DNA of 64,000 nucleotides from Erythroxylum novogranatense. Its lineage: Eukaryota > Streptophyta > Magnoliopsida > Malpighiales > Erythroxylaceae. Where the stretch lies: NCBI GenBank assembly GCA_029891385.1, contig JAIWQS010000093.1, positions 372,001-436,000 on the forward strand. The letters run 5' to 3'. Shown here in pieces: positions 23,108-34,299 of the stretch; the first letter of the stretch is position 1, and each line of letters begins with the position of its first letter. The notes beneath the pieces were generated by a model that ran no database searches, was not told where the DNA came from, and saw nothing but the letters and a program-made list of their open reading frames with translations. The position numbers and the translations under genes were made by a program.

Positions 23108-24560
23108 TTAAACTTCTTCTTGTTTGATTCGTTTAGTGTGAGATTCATTTGTAGATGTTTCGTTATGTCTTCAACCTTGTTTAATTCAACCTCCTTAGAA
23201 TTCCTTGTTGCCCTAATTGAAATTGACGTCCACTGAGCTAGAATAGGGTATAAAAATTCAAGTCGAGGTTCCTCGATTTGCTCAATTATGAACTCACGTT
23301 GAAGGAATTCCATAATTATTTATCCTTCTCCCTTAGCTTTGTCTTCCTTCACATGCTCGAGTTTCTTTTCCTGGTTCTTAGTGATGGCCATGATCTATTA
23401 GTTTGGGTTAAACTCGACATTGCTTGGAAGGGTTCCTACATTTTGAGTAGAAATTTCCTCCGCTAGTTAACCTACTTGGACCTCTAGATTGTGTATTGAA
23501 GAGGCGTGGTTCTTAGTGACTTGCTCAAATTTGTTTCAAGCCTTCTATGTGTATCGTCCATGCCTATAATTTTATCTAAAATAATATTCAACTTGGATTC
23601 CATTGAGTTTGATTTATCTTGTTGGAAGCCTGGTTGTCCTTGAGGTCTAAATTGTCATCTAGCATTGTTTGTCCATAAGAAGTTTAGGTGATTCTTCCCC
23701 CCAGGGTTGTAACTATTGGAGTAAAGATTGTTTCCCCCTCCTTGTTCATATTGATGTCCCATATAATTTACTTGCTTTGGGTCACTTTCCTTCATTAAGA
23801 AACAGTTCACCGTATCGTGGTCCATTTGTCCACAGAGTTCACACTTTAATTACACTACTTTTATCAAAGCTGAGGACGATGTCTTCATGTTGTTGAACTG
23901 TGAGTTAAGTTGTCAATTTTAGCTTACATCTTCATCATTTGGTCGATAACCACAATTCATTTTTATTCTTGGAAAGTAGTGGTTTGTCTACTTTGCACGT
24001 TCGTCCATAGGCAATTATTACGTGCCATCTCCTCTATCAGCTCTTCCACTTTATCTACCATCTCTCTCATCAATGATCCCCCTAAAGCTACATCTATTGT
24101 GCCTCTTGTATATGGTGTTACTTCGTTATAGAATGTTTGTAACAAGAATTCCTTGGGTAAATTACAGTGTGGGTATTTCCTTGTAGATCCTTGTATCTTT
24201 CCCATGCCTTATAGATCAATTGCCTGTCACTTTGCTAGAAGTTAGTAATCTCCTTAATGATCTTCATGGTCTTGGTAAGGGGAAACTACTTATCTAAAAA
24301 GGCACAAACTAGCTGATCCCAATTTGTGACATTGGCTAGGTTGAGGGAATGATACCAAGCCTTTGCTCTATCTTTAAGGGTAAAAGGGAAGAGCCTAATT
24401 CTGACCACATCTTTCAACATTTGATGGTACCAAAAGCTATCACCGATTTCAAGGAAGTTCACTATATGTGTGTTAGGATCTTCATTCGTTAGTCCATAAA
24501 ATTGCACATTCTGTTGAAGCATATTTAGGAGGGTAGTTTAATTTCAAAAGATGCTGCTTG
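23108..24560 (-). pseudogene. Athila-like gag remnant
   Basis: On the minus strand 24522-24286 encodes FYGLTNEDPNTHIVNFLEI, then RIRLFPFTLKDRAKAWYHSL and WDQLVCAFLDK, a clear retrotrans_gag domain. It continues at 24205-23963 with an FYNEVTPYTRGTIDVALGG block followed by VDKVEELIEEMARNNCLW, the usual C-terminal half of that domain. Further on (23313-23108) NSKEVEL matches the phrase that follows the Athila Gag linker. Stops and shifts lie between the pieces. In a live element this Gag would form the capsid. Confidence 0.82.
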
Positions 24561-24885
24561 CATGGATGGCCTAGCTACTCCTTGGTTAGCTGCATTGAAC
24601 CCTAGTCTCATAAAGTCCATAAGGGTTCGTTGTTGACATCCTTGCTTTATGGTCTAAATCTTGCTGAAATTCCTTGGCCATTGTTGCTTTCACGATTTCC
24701 TCTTCCTTTTCAAGCCGAGCTATCCTCATGGATTTTTCTAATCGCGATGTCTAAATTTAAGGTTTTAGTTGCGCAACTCAATCTTCTCGTGACTTTTGTA
24801 TTCATATAAGAGCATGATGTCAGAAATAGCAAGAAAAAAAGAAAGAAAAAAATTAACTGGATGCCTTAAATTAAAGAACTAAACT

Positions 24886-24912
24886 AATTGCCTCCCTAGT
24901 AATGGTATCAAA
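24886..24912 (-). other. Decayed Athila-type primer binding site
   Basis: The minus strand reads TTTTTGATACCATTACTAGG at the position where Athila/Tat elements have TTTTTGGCGCCGTTGCCGG. Nearly every difference is a C-to-T or G-to-A change, as expected from deamination of methylated cytosines. The flanking bases (AGGGAGGCAATTAG) still fit. Confidence 0.65.
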
Positions 24913-24916
24913 AACT

Positions 24917-26438
24917 TGATCGAGCCTTTTTTATGTGTGTAAGTTTTAATTAATTAACCTCGATAATCCACAAGTACACGAGTCGTTCGTGTAGTACCTA
25001 AATTGTCAATCCCATGAGGAGGGATAATCTAATCCTAAAATATAAGGCCAAAATTAATCTTAGAAATTCAAAATGTAATGAAACTAAAATAAGAATTGAA
25101 TTCAATCAATTAAATCAATTCAAGAATCAATCATGAAAATATTAACAATTTCGTAGTTGCAACACACACTTAAGACTCAACCTAAGGAATTAACAATTGA
25201 GAGAAAGGAAATTTTACCTATCTTTAGCGATAACCTAATCGATTATGAATTACTGAATTATTAGTGCTAGATGATCCTAAGGTTGATTACTCTCTCTCGA
25301 GTTATAACCATTACCCTAATTCATAAACCTTAATCAGATTATAGGAGTTGTAATCTCTCAATTAACAACTTATCCTAAACCCTAAGTAGATATGAAGTTG
25401 TCACTATCGAAAACCTATGCAAGATCTCTCTTTGCACAATTTATCGATTTGATTTAGTTCTTATTCTATTAAATCACCTAACTTTCGTTAGCCTAATTTA
25501 ATTATTTTTTATTCGATTCACCCTCTTAGTTTATTATCAAATTATGCACATCCGAAATTAAATCACAATAAATCCAAATAACAAATAAGGAATCAAATTT
25601 CATTAAATAAAAGATAAAACTCCGAAGGTGAGTTTAGAAGTAACATCAACACCCAACAATCCTATCATCAATTATTATTCCAATTCTATACAATAATAAA
25701 ACTAAAAATAGCAAGAAAAATGAAATTGAACAGACGGTGGGAGGCAACAACATCAGGAAACTCTTGATCTAGAAATTACGTCGAGTCGACTTCTTCTCCT
25801 CCTCTCTCTTCCTTCTTCTCTTTCTGTATCACTCAATAATTCTATTTAGGGTTTCTCTGAAAGTGAATGATGCAAAAGCTCTCCGTTTTCTTCTTTGTCC
25901 TATTCTTTAAATACCTTTCTATTCTAATAAGCCCTAGGTTTTTTTAGGGTTCAAAAGGTCTAAAAATTCCTCAAAACTTGATGTTTTTTAGTGTCTACGT
26001 GTCTGTCCGATATAGGTTATGATTATGGGCCACATCCGAGCCTTCTATCACAATTGTGGCCTGCTTGCCACAATTGTGGGCTATGTCCTAGGCTTCTATC
26101 GCGATCATGGCATATGAGCCACGATTGTAAACAAACTCTAATGCTTTTGTCACAAATATGGCCTGGTGTGCCATAATCGTGGGTTGTTGTTTTGGCCTTG
26201 ATGTCTTTGAAACTTCTCTATTATTTGATGTTAACCCTGAAACACTAACAAATACATCAAGATACATCTAAAACATAATAATTAAGCTCAAAGATTTGTA
26301 CTAACCTAGAAAACACTTTAAACATAAATAATTAACAAACTAACATAATTCAAACTTAAACATATAAGAAACGATTGAATTAACACTTAAATACATATCA
26401 AACTGAGCCCAAAAACACGATTCAATTTAGATTTATCA
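24917..26438 (-). repeat. Athila-like 5' LTR
   Basis: About 1.52 kb with matching termini (plus strand TGATCGAG...GATTTATCA). The left boundary is fixed by the adjacent primer site. It contains a tandem block of about 60-bp units at 26020-26190 built on CACAATTGTGGCC-like phrases. No ORF of note. Confidence 0.72.
26020..26195. repeat. ~60-bp repeat with CACAATTGTGG palindromes
   Basis: Units contain pairs such as TCACAATTGTGGCCTG and CCACAATTGTGGGC, then diverged versions (ATCGCGATCATGGC, CCACGATTGTAAAC, TCACAAATATGGCC, CCATAATCGTGGG). CCACAATTGTGG is self-complementary. Located in the Athila-like LTR. Confidence 0.7.
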
Positions 26439-27530
26439 GGAATCATCAAAAAACAGACGATGATGACATCATTAGACAATACAGATTGGGAAAATTGCTA
26501 TAACTTTCTCTACAGATATCGGATTAAGGATTTCTTTATATGGATGGAAAGGTAATTTTAAGAGATACAACTCTTATGAAGAACTCAAAGGCCAATTCGT
26601 TCATCTGAGGGGTCAAATTTAGACCAGAAGATGTTTGGTCAAACTAAGACGATGATGACGTCAGCAAGGAACAAAACTAAGACGAAGATGACGTCAACAA
26701 AATTAAGACGAAGTCGGTCAAACTGAGACAAAAAAAGTCAAACTAAGATGATGATGATGTCATACTAAGACGAAGATGACGTCAGCAAAACTAAGACGAA
26801 GTCAGCCAAACTGAGAAGAAAAAAGTCAAACTAAGACGATAGGGTGAGCGATAACTTGATCGACTTTTCTCGAACGTCTCCACTTATAAGACGCATAACT
26901 TATCACTCAGATGTCCAAATTTTATAACCTTTATACCGTTAGAAAGATAAAAGAAATATATACAACTTTCCAGAAGGAAATGTTTCCAAAATCTATCTTT
27001 ATCAATCCCAAAATTGCCCCTAAAGTCAGAAGATAAGACTTTCATTCCTACACCAACACTGCACCCAATTCTTCACTTCATGACAATATTTGAGATTCTT
27101 TGACACAGAATTGAAATTCGATGTCTTCATACAAAATGTAGCCATATATATTTAGATTAGTCCAAATTAAGAATCAACTCTTTTGGACAACCACATAAAA
27201 CGTTATGGCTCAAAGACTGAAACATATTCAGTGAATATTTTCCATATCACTACCAATCTTGTTTCTAAATCTTTACTTATCACAACTCATACCAAGATCA
27301 CTCTTTCTACCCCCTCATTTTCAAAAGTCATATTTAACACCATTTATACCCAGAAGTTTTCAATGAATGCATGTACCACTTTTTATGTGAAAACATTCCA
27401 TATTTTTGTACATATATACTAACATGATGCATGAGCAAGAAAAAAGCATTCTTTAGTCTCAATTTCTCTTTGAGCTCGCATGGACTGAAATTTTGGGTCA
27501 TAACCCTTAATATGGGGACGGGATGTTACA
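26439..27530 (-). repeat. Tekay-like LTR remnant with TGACGTCA sites
   Basis: Its right edge, GGGATGTTACA, is the reverse complement of TGTAACATCCC, a very common start of plant chromovirus LTRs, so the fragment is on the minus strand and truncated at 26439 by the Athila-like LTR. The section 27100-27250 is similar to the end regions of E and H LTRs. At 26640-26830 a repeated phrase ACTAAGACGAAGATGACGTC occurs several times. No coding content. Confidence 0.65.
26464..26784. promoter_or_regulatory. Cluster of TGACGTCA (bZIP/CRE-like) palindromes
   Basis: Perfect TGACGTCA starts at 26656, 26689 and 26777; one-base variants start at 26464 (TGACATCA) and 26755 (TGATGTCA). This is the core recognised by plant TGA/bZIP factors. 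Being in an LTR, it could serve as a stress- or hormone-responsive enhancer; that role is inference. Confidence 0.55.
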
Positions 27531-27689
27531 ACTTCAGTGTGCCAACATCTGTTTATGACTTCATGAAATCCTTCCATACTTGTAAAACCATTGAAGAACC
27601 TAAAGGGTGCTCATCTTAATTGAGGACCATCAATTCTTTGTTTTAATATAAACGAGTGATAAGATATCATAGGTTCACAAAAATGTACA

Positions 27690-28331
27690 AAGGAAACTAG
27701 GAATTGTGTAAGAAATAAGGAGTTCACCATTGATCTATCAAGTTTTTTCCGAACTAGACATCTACCTTATTGATGATTTGACCAAGTGAGGAGTTGGCCT
27801 ATGAAATTAAGGCCTACTAAGTAAACATTCATTAGGAAAGTAGATAGTTCTTTTAACTAGCCTTAGTGTAAGTTTGTTCCTCCCTCGATTTTTGAAAAAG
27901 CAAGGGAACAATTGAAATCCCCTACTATAAGCTAAGGGAAATGGATTGGTCTATTCAATATGTTGCAAATCTATCCAAATTTTATCTCTTTGGAAGTTGA
28001 AATTAGAGGCATATATAAGAGAAACATCAAAACATGTTCTTCCAGTTTTTAGGTGGCAGTGGAGATGAAGTAACTGATCAGACTCTTCCATAGGATGAAT
28101 TGTAATCATATCAAAATTATAAAGATAGATTATCTGACCAATATAGTGGGAATTTATATTAGAAAACATCACCCAAACCCAAAAATTTTGATACAAAAAT
28201 GGAAGAGGCCTTCCTTATTCTAGTCTCAAGCAAACCAATTAGAAAAGGGTTTTTTTGCTTTTCACCTCCTTCACGACATAATGTTTTTTAGTGTCATTAA
28301 GCCCTCTAGTGTTCCATACTAGAATCGACAT
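27690..28331 (-). pseudogene. LINE ORF2 endonuclease remnant
   Basis: From the minus-strand ATG at 28331 the frame reads MSILVWNTRGLNDTKKH, the standard start of plant L1 ORF2 endonuclease (exo_endo_phos family); the Asn of NTRGLN is a metal-site residue. It continues through SDQLLHLHCHLKTGR and FDVSLIYASNFNFQRDKIW (28095-27970). In other frames come a degraded GDFN-type block and TWSNHQ plus RKKLDRSMVN (27800-27740), corresponding to the F-T-W-S-N and L-D-R-F-L phrases of the family. Stops and shifts make it inactive. The enzyme would nick target DNA to prime insertion. Confidence 0.75.
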
Positions 28332-28334
28332 GGA

Positions 28335-29260
28335 AGGTGTGTTCCCCTACTGCTTTTGGTTTACCCTTTTTCCTAGCAGATCTCGTCCTTGAAGCAGTAT
28401 AGATGTTAGTAGAGTTCTCAATTTTCAAAGGACTAATAGTAAGGTTTAAGAACTTATAGTTGTTATAGTAGAGTCCATTATTTGTCTCTCACTAGTAACA
28501 TTATGCTCATTGACATTAGTTTCTACTTGAGGCACTGGATCAATCTCTTGCACACTAGCATCTACAGGCAAACTACACACTTAAGATATAGGTTGTAAAC
28601 CAGTCACTATACTTATGACAGTCTGATGCTCTATCCAGTCAAGTAATAGCATACAAGGGGAACCAAGTAATACTTCATTTTCATTAAGCTCTAATTGCAT
28701 ATGATACTCCTTAACTAGGGTGTTTGGTTCCATAGCAGAAACATTTGAAATATTCCTAACATTTGTTTTAAGTTATTGATCCATCAACTTAGTTTGTAAC
28801 ACCCTAGAGGAACTAGGCAAGACCACATTTTCTTGGACCACTATCGGCATAGTTTTCTTATTAACTATTAGAGCTTGATCCTTAATAGCATCATTTTGAT
28901 TAGTCACAAATTTAACTTCAGGATGCTAGGCTGTCAGTTCAATTGGCAGTACATCAGATGAGTTAGGCAATACCACATTTTCATTTGCCAGCATCTACAT
29001 AAGTTGTCCACTAACTAGTGCATCTTATTCTATAATAGAAGCATCCATATCTATAACCCTAACTTCATCATACAAACCATATTTGAATAATTTTCTAGTG
29101 GGGATCGATTTTTTGGACACATTGCTAGGCCTCCATGGATAAGAGATGACTATCCTAGCTTCTTCAAATTCACCTGGTATGTTCTTGAATGTTGATTCGT
29201 TTGATCTACTACACTTAGTGATTAATGCCTTAAAATGCTTAGGATACTCACTTTAGCTCA
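28335..29260 (-). pseudogene. LINE ORF1 C-terminal low-complexity remnant
   Basis: Directly upstream of the ORF2 start on the minus strand lies a long, mostly open but stop-interrupted frame. It includes FKNIPGEFEEARIVISYPWR near 29170 and acidic/Ser-rich repeats such as two ENVVLPNSS-type phrases near 28970 and 28830. There is no known domain. Its position suggests the tail of ORF1, the RNA-binding protein. Confidence 0.45.
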
Positions 29261-29261
29261 T

Positions 29262-29976
29262 AAATGATTTTACGTACAATTCGGAAGAAAAAAAGCTAAA
29301 GTGAGTCGAAAGCATTACATTTAGGTGGTTTTTAAAAAAATCACACTCACTTGTCTTTATGGAATAAGAAGAAGAAGATTAAAGCAAGAACAATACAAGA
29401 AGAAGACAAGAAAATGCCAAGAAAGATGAGATATATGTTGAAAATGCAAAGAACATGAAGATTGAAGAGCATAAAAATCACTCACGGCTTGCTGGAATTT
29501 TGTCAAAGCCAAGAGGGAAGTCTCACTTACAACAGCCATGGATTACAAGATGAAGACACCCCATGCAACCAAAGGAGCCAATTCTCTTATGCACTTGGAG
29601 AACAAAACAAAGGTGAAAAACCGAGAATGCATTGGGAGGGCTGGCTGGAAAAACAATGGTGGACGACTACACTTGGAGGGTTGGAAAGCATCATTCACTC
29701 ATAACTGTATGGATTAAATAGGACTGCATATGTATCACATGAGTTTTAACATGAAGAGGTTTATATTTACCAGGTACCATTCCATGTTTAATGTATAAAG
29801 AAGAGATGTTGTATTACGTGAAGAGGGTACTAGAAAAGAAAACTCACCGCCATGCTAACTTATTGCAAAGCTCACGACTATGAAATATAAATGCATGGGC
29901 ATGAATCACAATTGTGCAATAAGTTGGCATGGCTGTAAGTCACTCTCACGCCCATACAATGTTAAGTCACGGGTAT
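29262..29976. other. No recognised gene
   Basis: About 0.7 kb between the LINE part and the copia A 5' LTR. It has a purine-rich run (AGAAGAAGAAGATTAAAGC near 29368) and an 80-codon plus-strand ORF (29462-29704) with no recognisable motif. Probably part of the interrupted LINE or an older insertion. Confidence 0.5.
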
Positions 29977-31045
29977 TATTAAGTCAAGAAGACTTCACTT
30001 CTATTAATTTTGATGACAATCAAATAATAACAATCTTATAAATGTATAAACTGCTTTGATCAGTTTGTTAAGTGTACAGAAAAATTAAGTAACTCTTAGC
30101 CAACTCAGAAGACGAAGGTCAACTATAGATGAAGTGCGACACCAGACGAAGCGCAACACTATACAAATCACAACACCAAACGAAGCATAACAACAGACGA
30201 AGCGCAACACCAAACGAAACACAACACCAGATAAAGTGCAACACCAGACGAAGCGTAACAACAGACGAAGTGCAACACCAAACGAAGCGAAATAATAGAC
30301 GAAGCGAAATAACAAACGAAACATAATAACAAAAGAGGTATTATTCTAGACGATATAAAAGGAAGATATTTTAGAACGTCATTCAGTTAGTTAGTTGGAG
30401 TTAGTTACAGGATTCAACTAATAGCCATTTCTAGAAGATTCAAGAAACAGTTTTTTCAAAAAGACAGTTAGAGACTTATGATATAAATACTAGTTCTAGT
30501 CGAAGACTAAGATAACATATAATTTTTTTACATTAGCAAAAATTTTGTATTCAAAATGCGAAAGAAGTGAGCGAATACATCTATAATGTGAAGCTTAAAA
30601 ATACTTTACTTAGAGTGAGAAAGAAAGGCTAGAGCCTAAAGAGGCTAATACAGCAGATAAAGTATACTTTTTGAGAGTGACCTGAAGTGGCTCTACAAGT
30701 GTAGAAAGAATACTTGTAAAGTTGAAGAGTATAGTGAAATCTCAAATAAACTCTGAGAACTAGACGTAGTCCAAGGTTTAGGGTGAACCAATATAAAATC
30801 GCAGCACCTATTCTCTAACCCTTATCTTTTAATTTTCTTGTTGTTAGACGAGTAGATAATATTACTTGCGATTGCATTACTTATTAACTTTAGCAAAGTG
30901 TTCTTGTGATCATTTGAATTTTTGTAAAGGAATTCAAGAAGTCTCAAAAGATTAATATTTTTGAAAAGATTACACGATTCAACCCCCCTTTATATGTATT
31001 TTACATATCATATCGGATTTCTATATTAACAAGTGATTTACTTCA
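29977..31045 (+). repeat. Copia A 5' LTR
   Basis: 1,069 bp, aligned to 38706-39688. It contains a tandem array of CAGACGAAGCG-type units (30108-30325), a TATA box (ATATAAATAC at 30481) and the conserved end TTAACAAGTGATTTACTTCA. Confidence 0.9.
30108..30330. repeat. CAGACGAAGCG tandem repeat (copia A 5' LTR)
   Basis: About a dozen degenerate 15-17-bp units of the form AACACCAGACGAAGCGC. The 3' LTR has a shorter version (38845-38970), so the copy number differs between the two LTRs. It lies 150-370 bp before the TATA box, where an enhancer would be expected. Confidence 0.85.
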
Positions 31046-31047
31046 GT

Positions 31048-31059
31048 TGGTATCAGAGC
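31048..31059 (+). other. Copia A primer binding site (initiator Met)
   Basis: A perfect TGGTATCAGAGC, two bases after the LTR end. Confidence 0.93.
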
Positions 31060-31102
31060 GAGGTTTCCAAGAAACACTGTCACAAAGTGAGGACAAAGAT
31101 CT

Positions 31103-32760
31103 ATGGCTGAATCATATGTTTTAATAGCTGAACGTGCCTTGGTCATAAAACCTCTTACGTTCAATAGTGAGGATTATCATTATTGGAAGGGCAGGATGCG
31201 ACTCTTCATAGAATCCACACATATTGATCTTTGGGATATCATCAAGAATGGTCCATATACACCAATAGTGATGAAGGCAATATCATCTCTCATGACAAAT
31301 GGTCAGCCGATCAGAAAGCTCGATTTTAGTTGAACTCAAAGGCCAAGTTCTTTTGAAGTTGTGCCCTAAGTAGAAGTGAATATGATAAGGTTCATGGATG
31401 CGTATCTGCGAAGGAAATGTGGGACACATAAGCCATTGCACACGAAGGCATAAATCAAGTGAAAGAGTCCAAGATCATTATTCTTGTTCATCAGTATGAG
31501 TTGTTCAAGATGAAAGATGAGAAGACTATTGATCAGATGTTTTGACGATTTCAAACAATCATTAATGGACGTAAAACTTTTAGGAGAATCTACGAAAATC
31601 AAGATCATGTCAGAAAGATTCTCAGAAGTCTTCCTAAAAGATAAAAACCTAAGGTTACAACAATGCAAGAGGCCAAGGACTTAAGCAAGCTGAAGCTATA
31701 TGAATTGCTTGGTTCACTAAAGATACATGAAGTAGAGCTTGATCCATATGACAAACCTAGAAGAGATAAGTCTATCTCATTAAAGACTGGTCAGAAGAAT
31801 CAAAAGAATCAGAAAAATAGAAACACATCTTCAAAAGCATTAAAGGTTGAAGAAATCAAGAATGATGATGTCAGTGAATCTTATCAAGATTCAAGTGAAG
31901 ATGATGATGAATTATCCTTCATTTCAAGAAAGATTAAGAGGATGTGGAAAAAGAAAGCGAAAGGAAATAAAGACTTTTCTTTTAAGAAGAATAGCAAAGA
32001 TGAAGCCAAGATTGAGAAATTTTCTATCATACGCTACAAGTGCAACAAATGAGGACATTACAAATCTGAATGTCCATTGCTCAAAAGAAAACAAAAGAAA
32101 AGTAAAGAAAATAAAAAGAGCATGATGGCAACATAGGAAGATTTGGATTCGTCAGAATCTGACTTCGATTCAGAAGCATCAAAACAAACAAATATATGCT
32201 TGGTAGCTGAAAAAGAATGCGACGATGAGGTAACTTCTAAATTTAATGATCTTCAAGAGGCATATTTAGAATTGTTAGAATATTCACATGCTATATTAAA
32301 GCAATATAGGATTTTGAAAAATAAATTTGTTGAAAGCTTGAAGAACACGGAAGTATTAGAAAAAGAAAACGTCTGCCTTAAGAAACAAATAGACGATATG
32401 AAAAGGAAAGTAACTGTAGATAGATATGAGGAAATTAAACAACTGAAACAAAGGATTAATAGTCTTTCAGTAGGTTTATCAACATTTACTGAAAGTACTA
32501 AAAGGATGAATGATATGATTGGAAAATATAGACATCCAAAGGATAAGAGTGGTTTAGGGTTTACTAATGGTAATGTTCGTCATAATAAGAGTTTTGTTCC
32601 TAATAGAAAGAAAAAGAAACAATATTCTTATTATTCGAGGAATAATTGTAAGTCTAACCCCAAAGGACCCAAGAAAATATGGGTACCTAAGAAAGACATA
32701 ATATATACTACAGATCTCCCTTCTTGGAAAAAGCAACCAGCACCAATGGTACTTGGATAG
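31103..32760 (+). pseudogene. Copia A gag remnant
   Basis: It starts at ATG 31103 (MAESYVLIAERALVIKP) with YHYWKGRMRLFIESTHIDLW, the start of the UBN2/copia Gag domain. A frameshift near 31330 follows, then AKEMWDT-IAHEGINQVKES and IDQMF-RFQTIIN pieces, and QEAKDLSKLKLYELLGSLKI at 31663. A Lys/Asp-rich linker leads to a knuckle near 32030 (RYKCNK, stop, GHYKSECP) in which the first Cys is Arg and a stop splits the motif. A predicted coiled coil (32300-32480) follows, then the basic GPKKIWVPK phrase. At least five stops. Confidence 0.85.
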
Positions 32761-33860
32761 TGGATGATCGCGATATATGATGGGAAGAAGGTCTATGTTC
32801 CTAGACCTCCAAAATAAGCAAGGAGAATCAGTAACTTTTGGAGATAACCAGTAGGGCAAAATAGTTGAAATTGGCAAAATTGGTAAAGATTCATTTGCGT
32901 CTATTGATAATGTTATGCTAGTTGAAGGATTAAAGCATAATCCAATTAGTGTAAGTCAATTATTTGATTCTGGCTTTGAAGTATCCTTCAATCAAAATTC
33001 TTGTGTAGTCAAAACAAGGATGGTTCTGTATTCTTTTCTGCCAAGAGACGAAACAATCTCTATAAGATTAATTTAGATGATTTGAAAAGTCAAAATATCT
33101 CATGTTTTATATCAACAGATGAGGAAAAACTGATTTGGCATAAAAAAGCTAGGTCATGTTATTTTTAAACATATTTCCAAGTTGGTTAGACATGATTTGT
33201 TAAGAGGATTCCCAAAAGTAAGTTTTAACAAAGATTTCTTTTATGAGAGTTATCAAAAAGGAAAACAAGTTAAAACATCTTTTTCTTCTAAAAATGTTGT
33301 AACTTCATCTAGAACTCTAAAGTTGTTACATATAGATTGTTTAGTCCAACCAGAACACTAAGTCTTGATGGAAAGAAGTATGGTCTTATAATTGTTGATG
33401 ACTTTACTAAATTTTGTTGGATATTGTTTTTATCACATAAAGATGAATCTCTTAAGTGCTTTAAAGTTCTATCCAAGAATTTACAAAATGAAAAAGGAAT
33501 TTCTATTATTAGAATTAGGAGTAATCATGGTGGAGAATTTGAAAATAAAAAATTCTGAATGTTTTGTAAAGAGAATGAAATTTTCTGTAATTTCTCTGCT
33601 CCTAAAACTCCATAACAAAATGGAGTTGTAGAAATAAAGAATAGGATGATTCAGGAAATGGAAAGGACTATGCTATGTGAAATAAATCTTCCTAAGTATT
33701 TCTGGGCAGAAGCTGTGAACACAACTTGTTATATTCAAAATAGAGTATTCTTACGACCTATTTTAAATAAAACTCCATATGAGTTATGGAAAGGAAGAAA
33801 GCCAAATATTTCTTACTTCCATCCTTTTGGTTGCAAATGCACTATATTGAATACAAAATA
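32735..33860 (+). pseudogene. Copia A protease and integrase remnant
   Basis: The protease active site reads WYLDSG then a stop where Cys is expected (32745-32770), so D-S-G remains. The pre-integrase stretch follows (GKDSFASIDNVMLVEGLKHN, 32885). The integrase core has HID (first Asp, about 33332) and IIVDDFTKFCWILFLSHKDE. The second block reads IRSNHGGEFEN (33515-33550), with the catalytic Asp changed to Asn. The third block is NGVVEIKNR with Glu kept but Arg lost. Later pieces NTTCYIQNRVFLRPI and ISYFHPFGCKCTI are normal. Stops at several points. The D-to-N change alone would abolish integration. Confidence 0.85.
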
Positions 33861-34299
33861 AAAATTGGATAAATTTGATTTTAAGATTAATTCAGGAATT
33901 TTTCTAAGATATTTGATGTCTTTTAAAGCTTATAGAGTTTATAATCTTGTTTCTAAATCTGTTGAAGAATCTATGCATGTTAAGTTTGATGATGATTCCC
34001 ATCTAGATAGAAGAGATGATTCTGATAATGAAACTCTATCTGCTCCCTTAGTTGATAAACTAGACATGTCACCACTAGTTGATCCACTTGATAAGGTAGA
34101 AGATATTCCTGAAAACTCTAGTTTTAGGAAAGATTGGAAGTATAAATCCTCTCATCAGGAAAACCTGATTATAGGTGAAACATCAGAAGGAGTGAGAACT
34201 AGGTCTAAATTTAGAAGAGAGGAAAATGTAGCTTCTATTTCTGAATTAGAACCTAAGAAAATTGATGAAGCTCTTCAAAATTAAGCTTAGATTTTAGCC

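Larger units (their letters stand above)
23108..26438 (-). mobile_element. Athila-like gypsy fragment
   Basis: Minus-strand order: LTR (26438-24917), primer site with decayed GGCGCC core (about 24910-24888), leader, and gag (24560-23108), cut at 23108 by chromovirus H. The gag wording (SFWYHQML..RIRLFPFTLKD then AKAWYHSLN) is characteristic of Athila/Tat-type gypsy elements. Base 26439 onward is a different LTR remnant into which this element appears to have inserted. The other LTR and pol lie outside the window or are lost. Confidence 0.78.

Noticed and set aside
30085..30326. Overlapping ORFs of Phe/Arg-rich and Asn/Thr-rich repeats
   Set aside because: Both strands are open only because of the CAGACGAAGCG tandem repeat.
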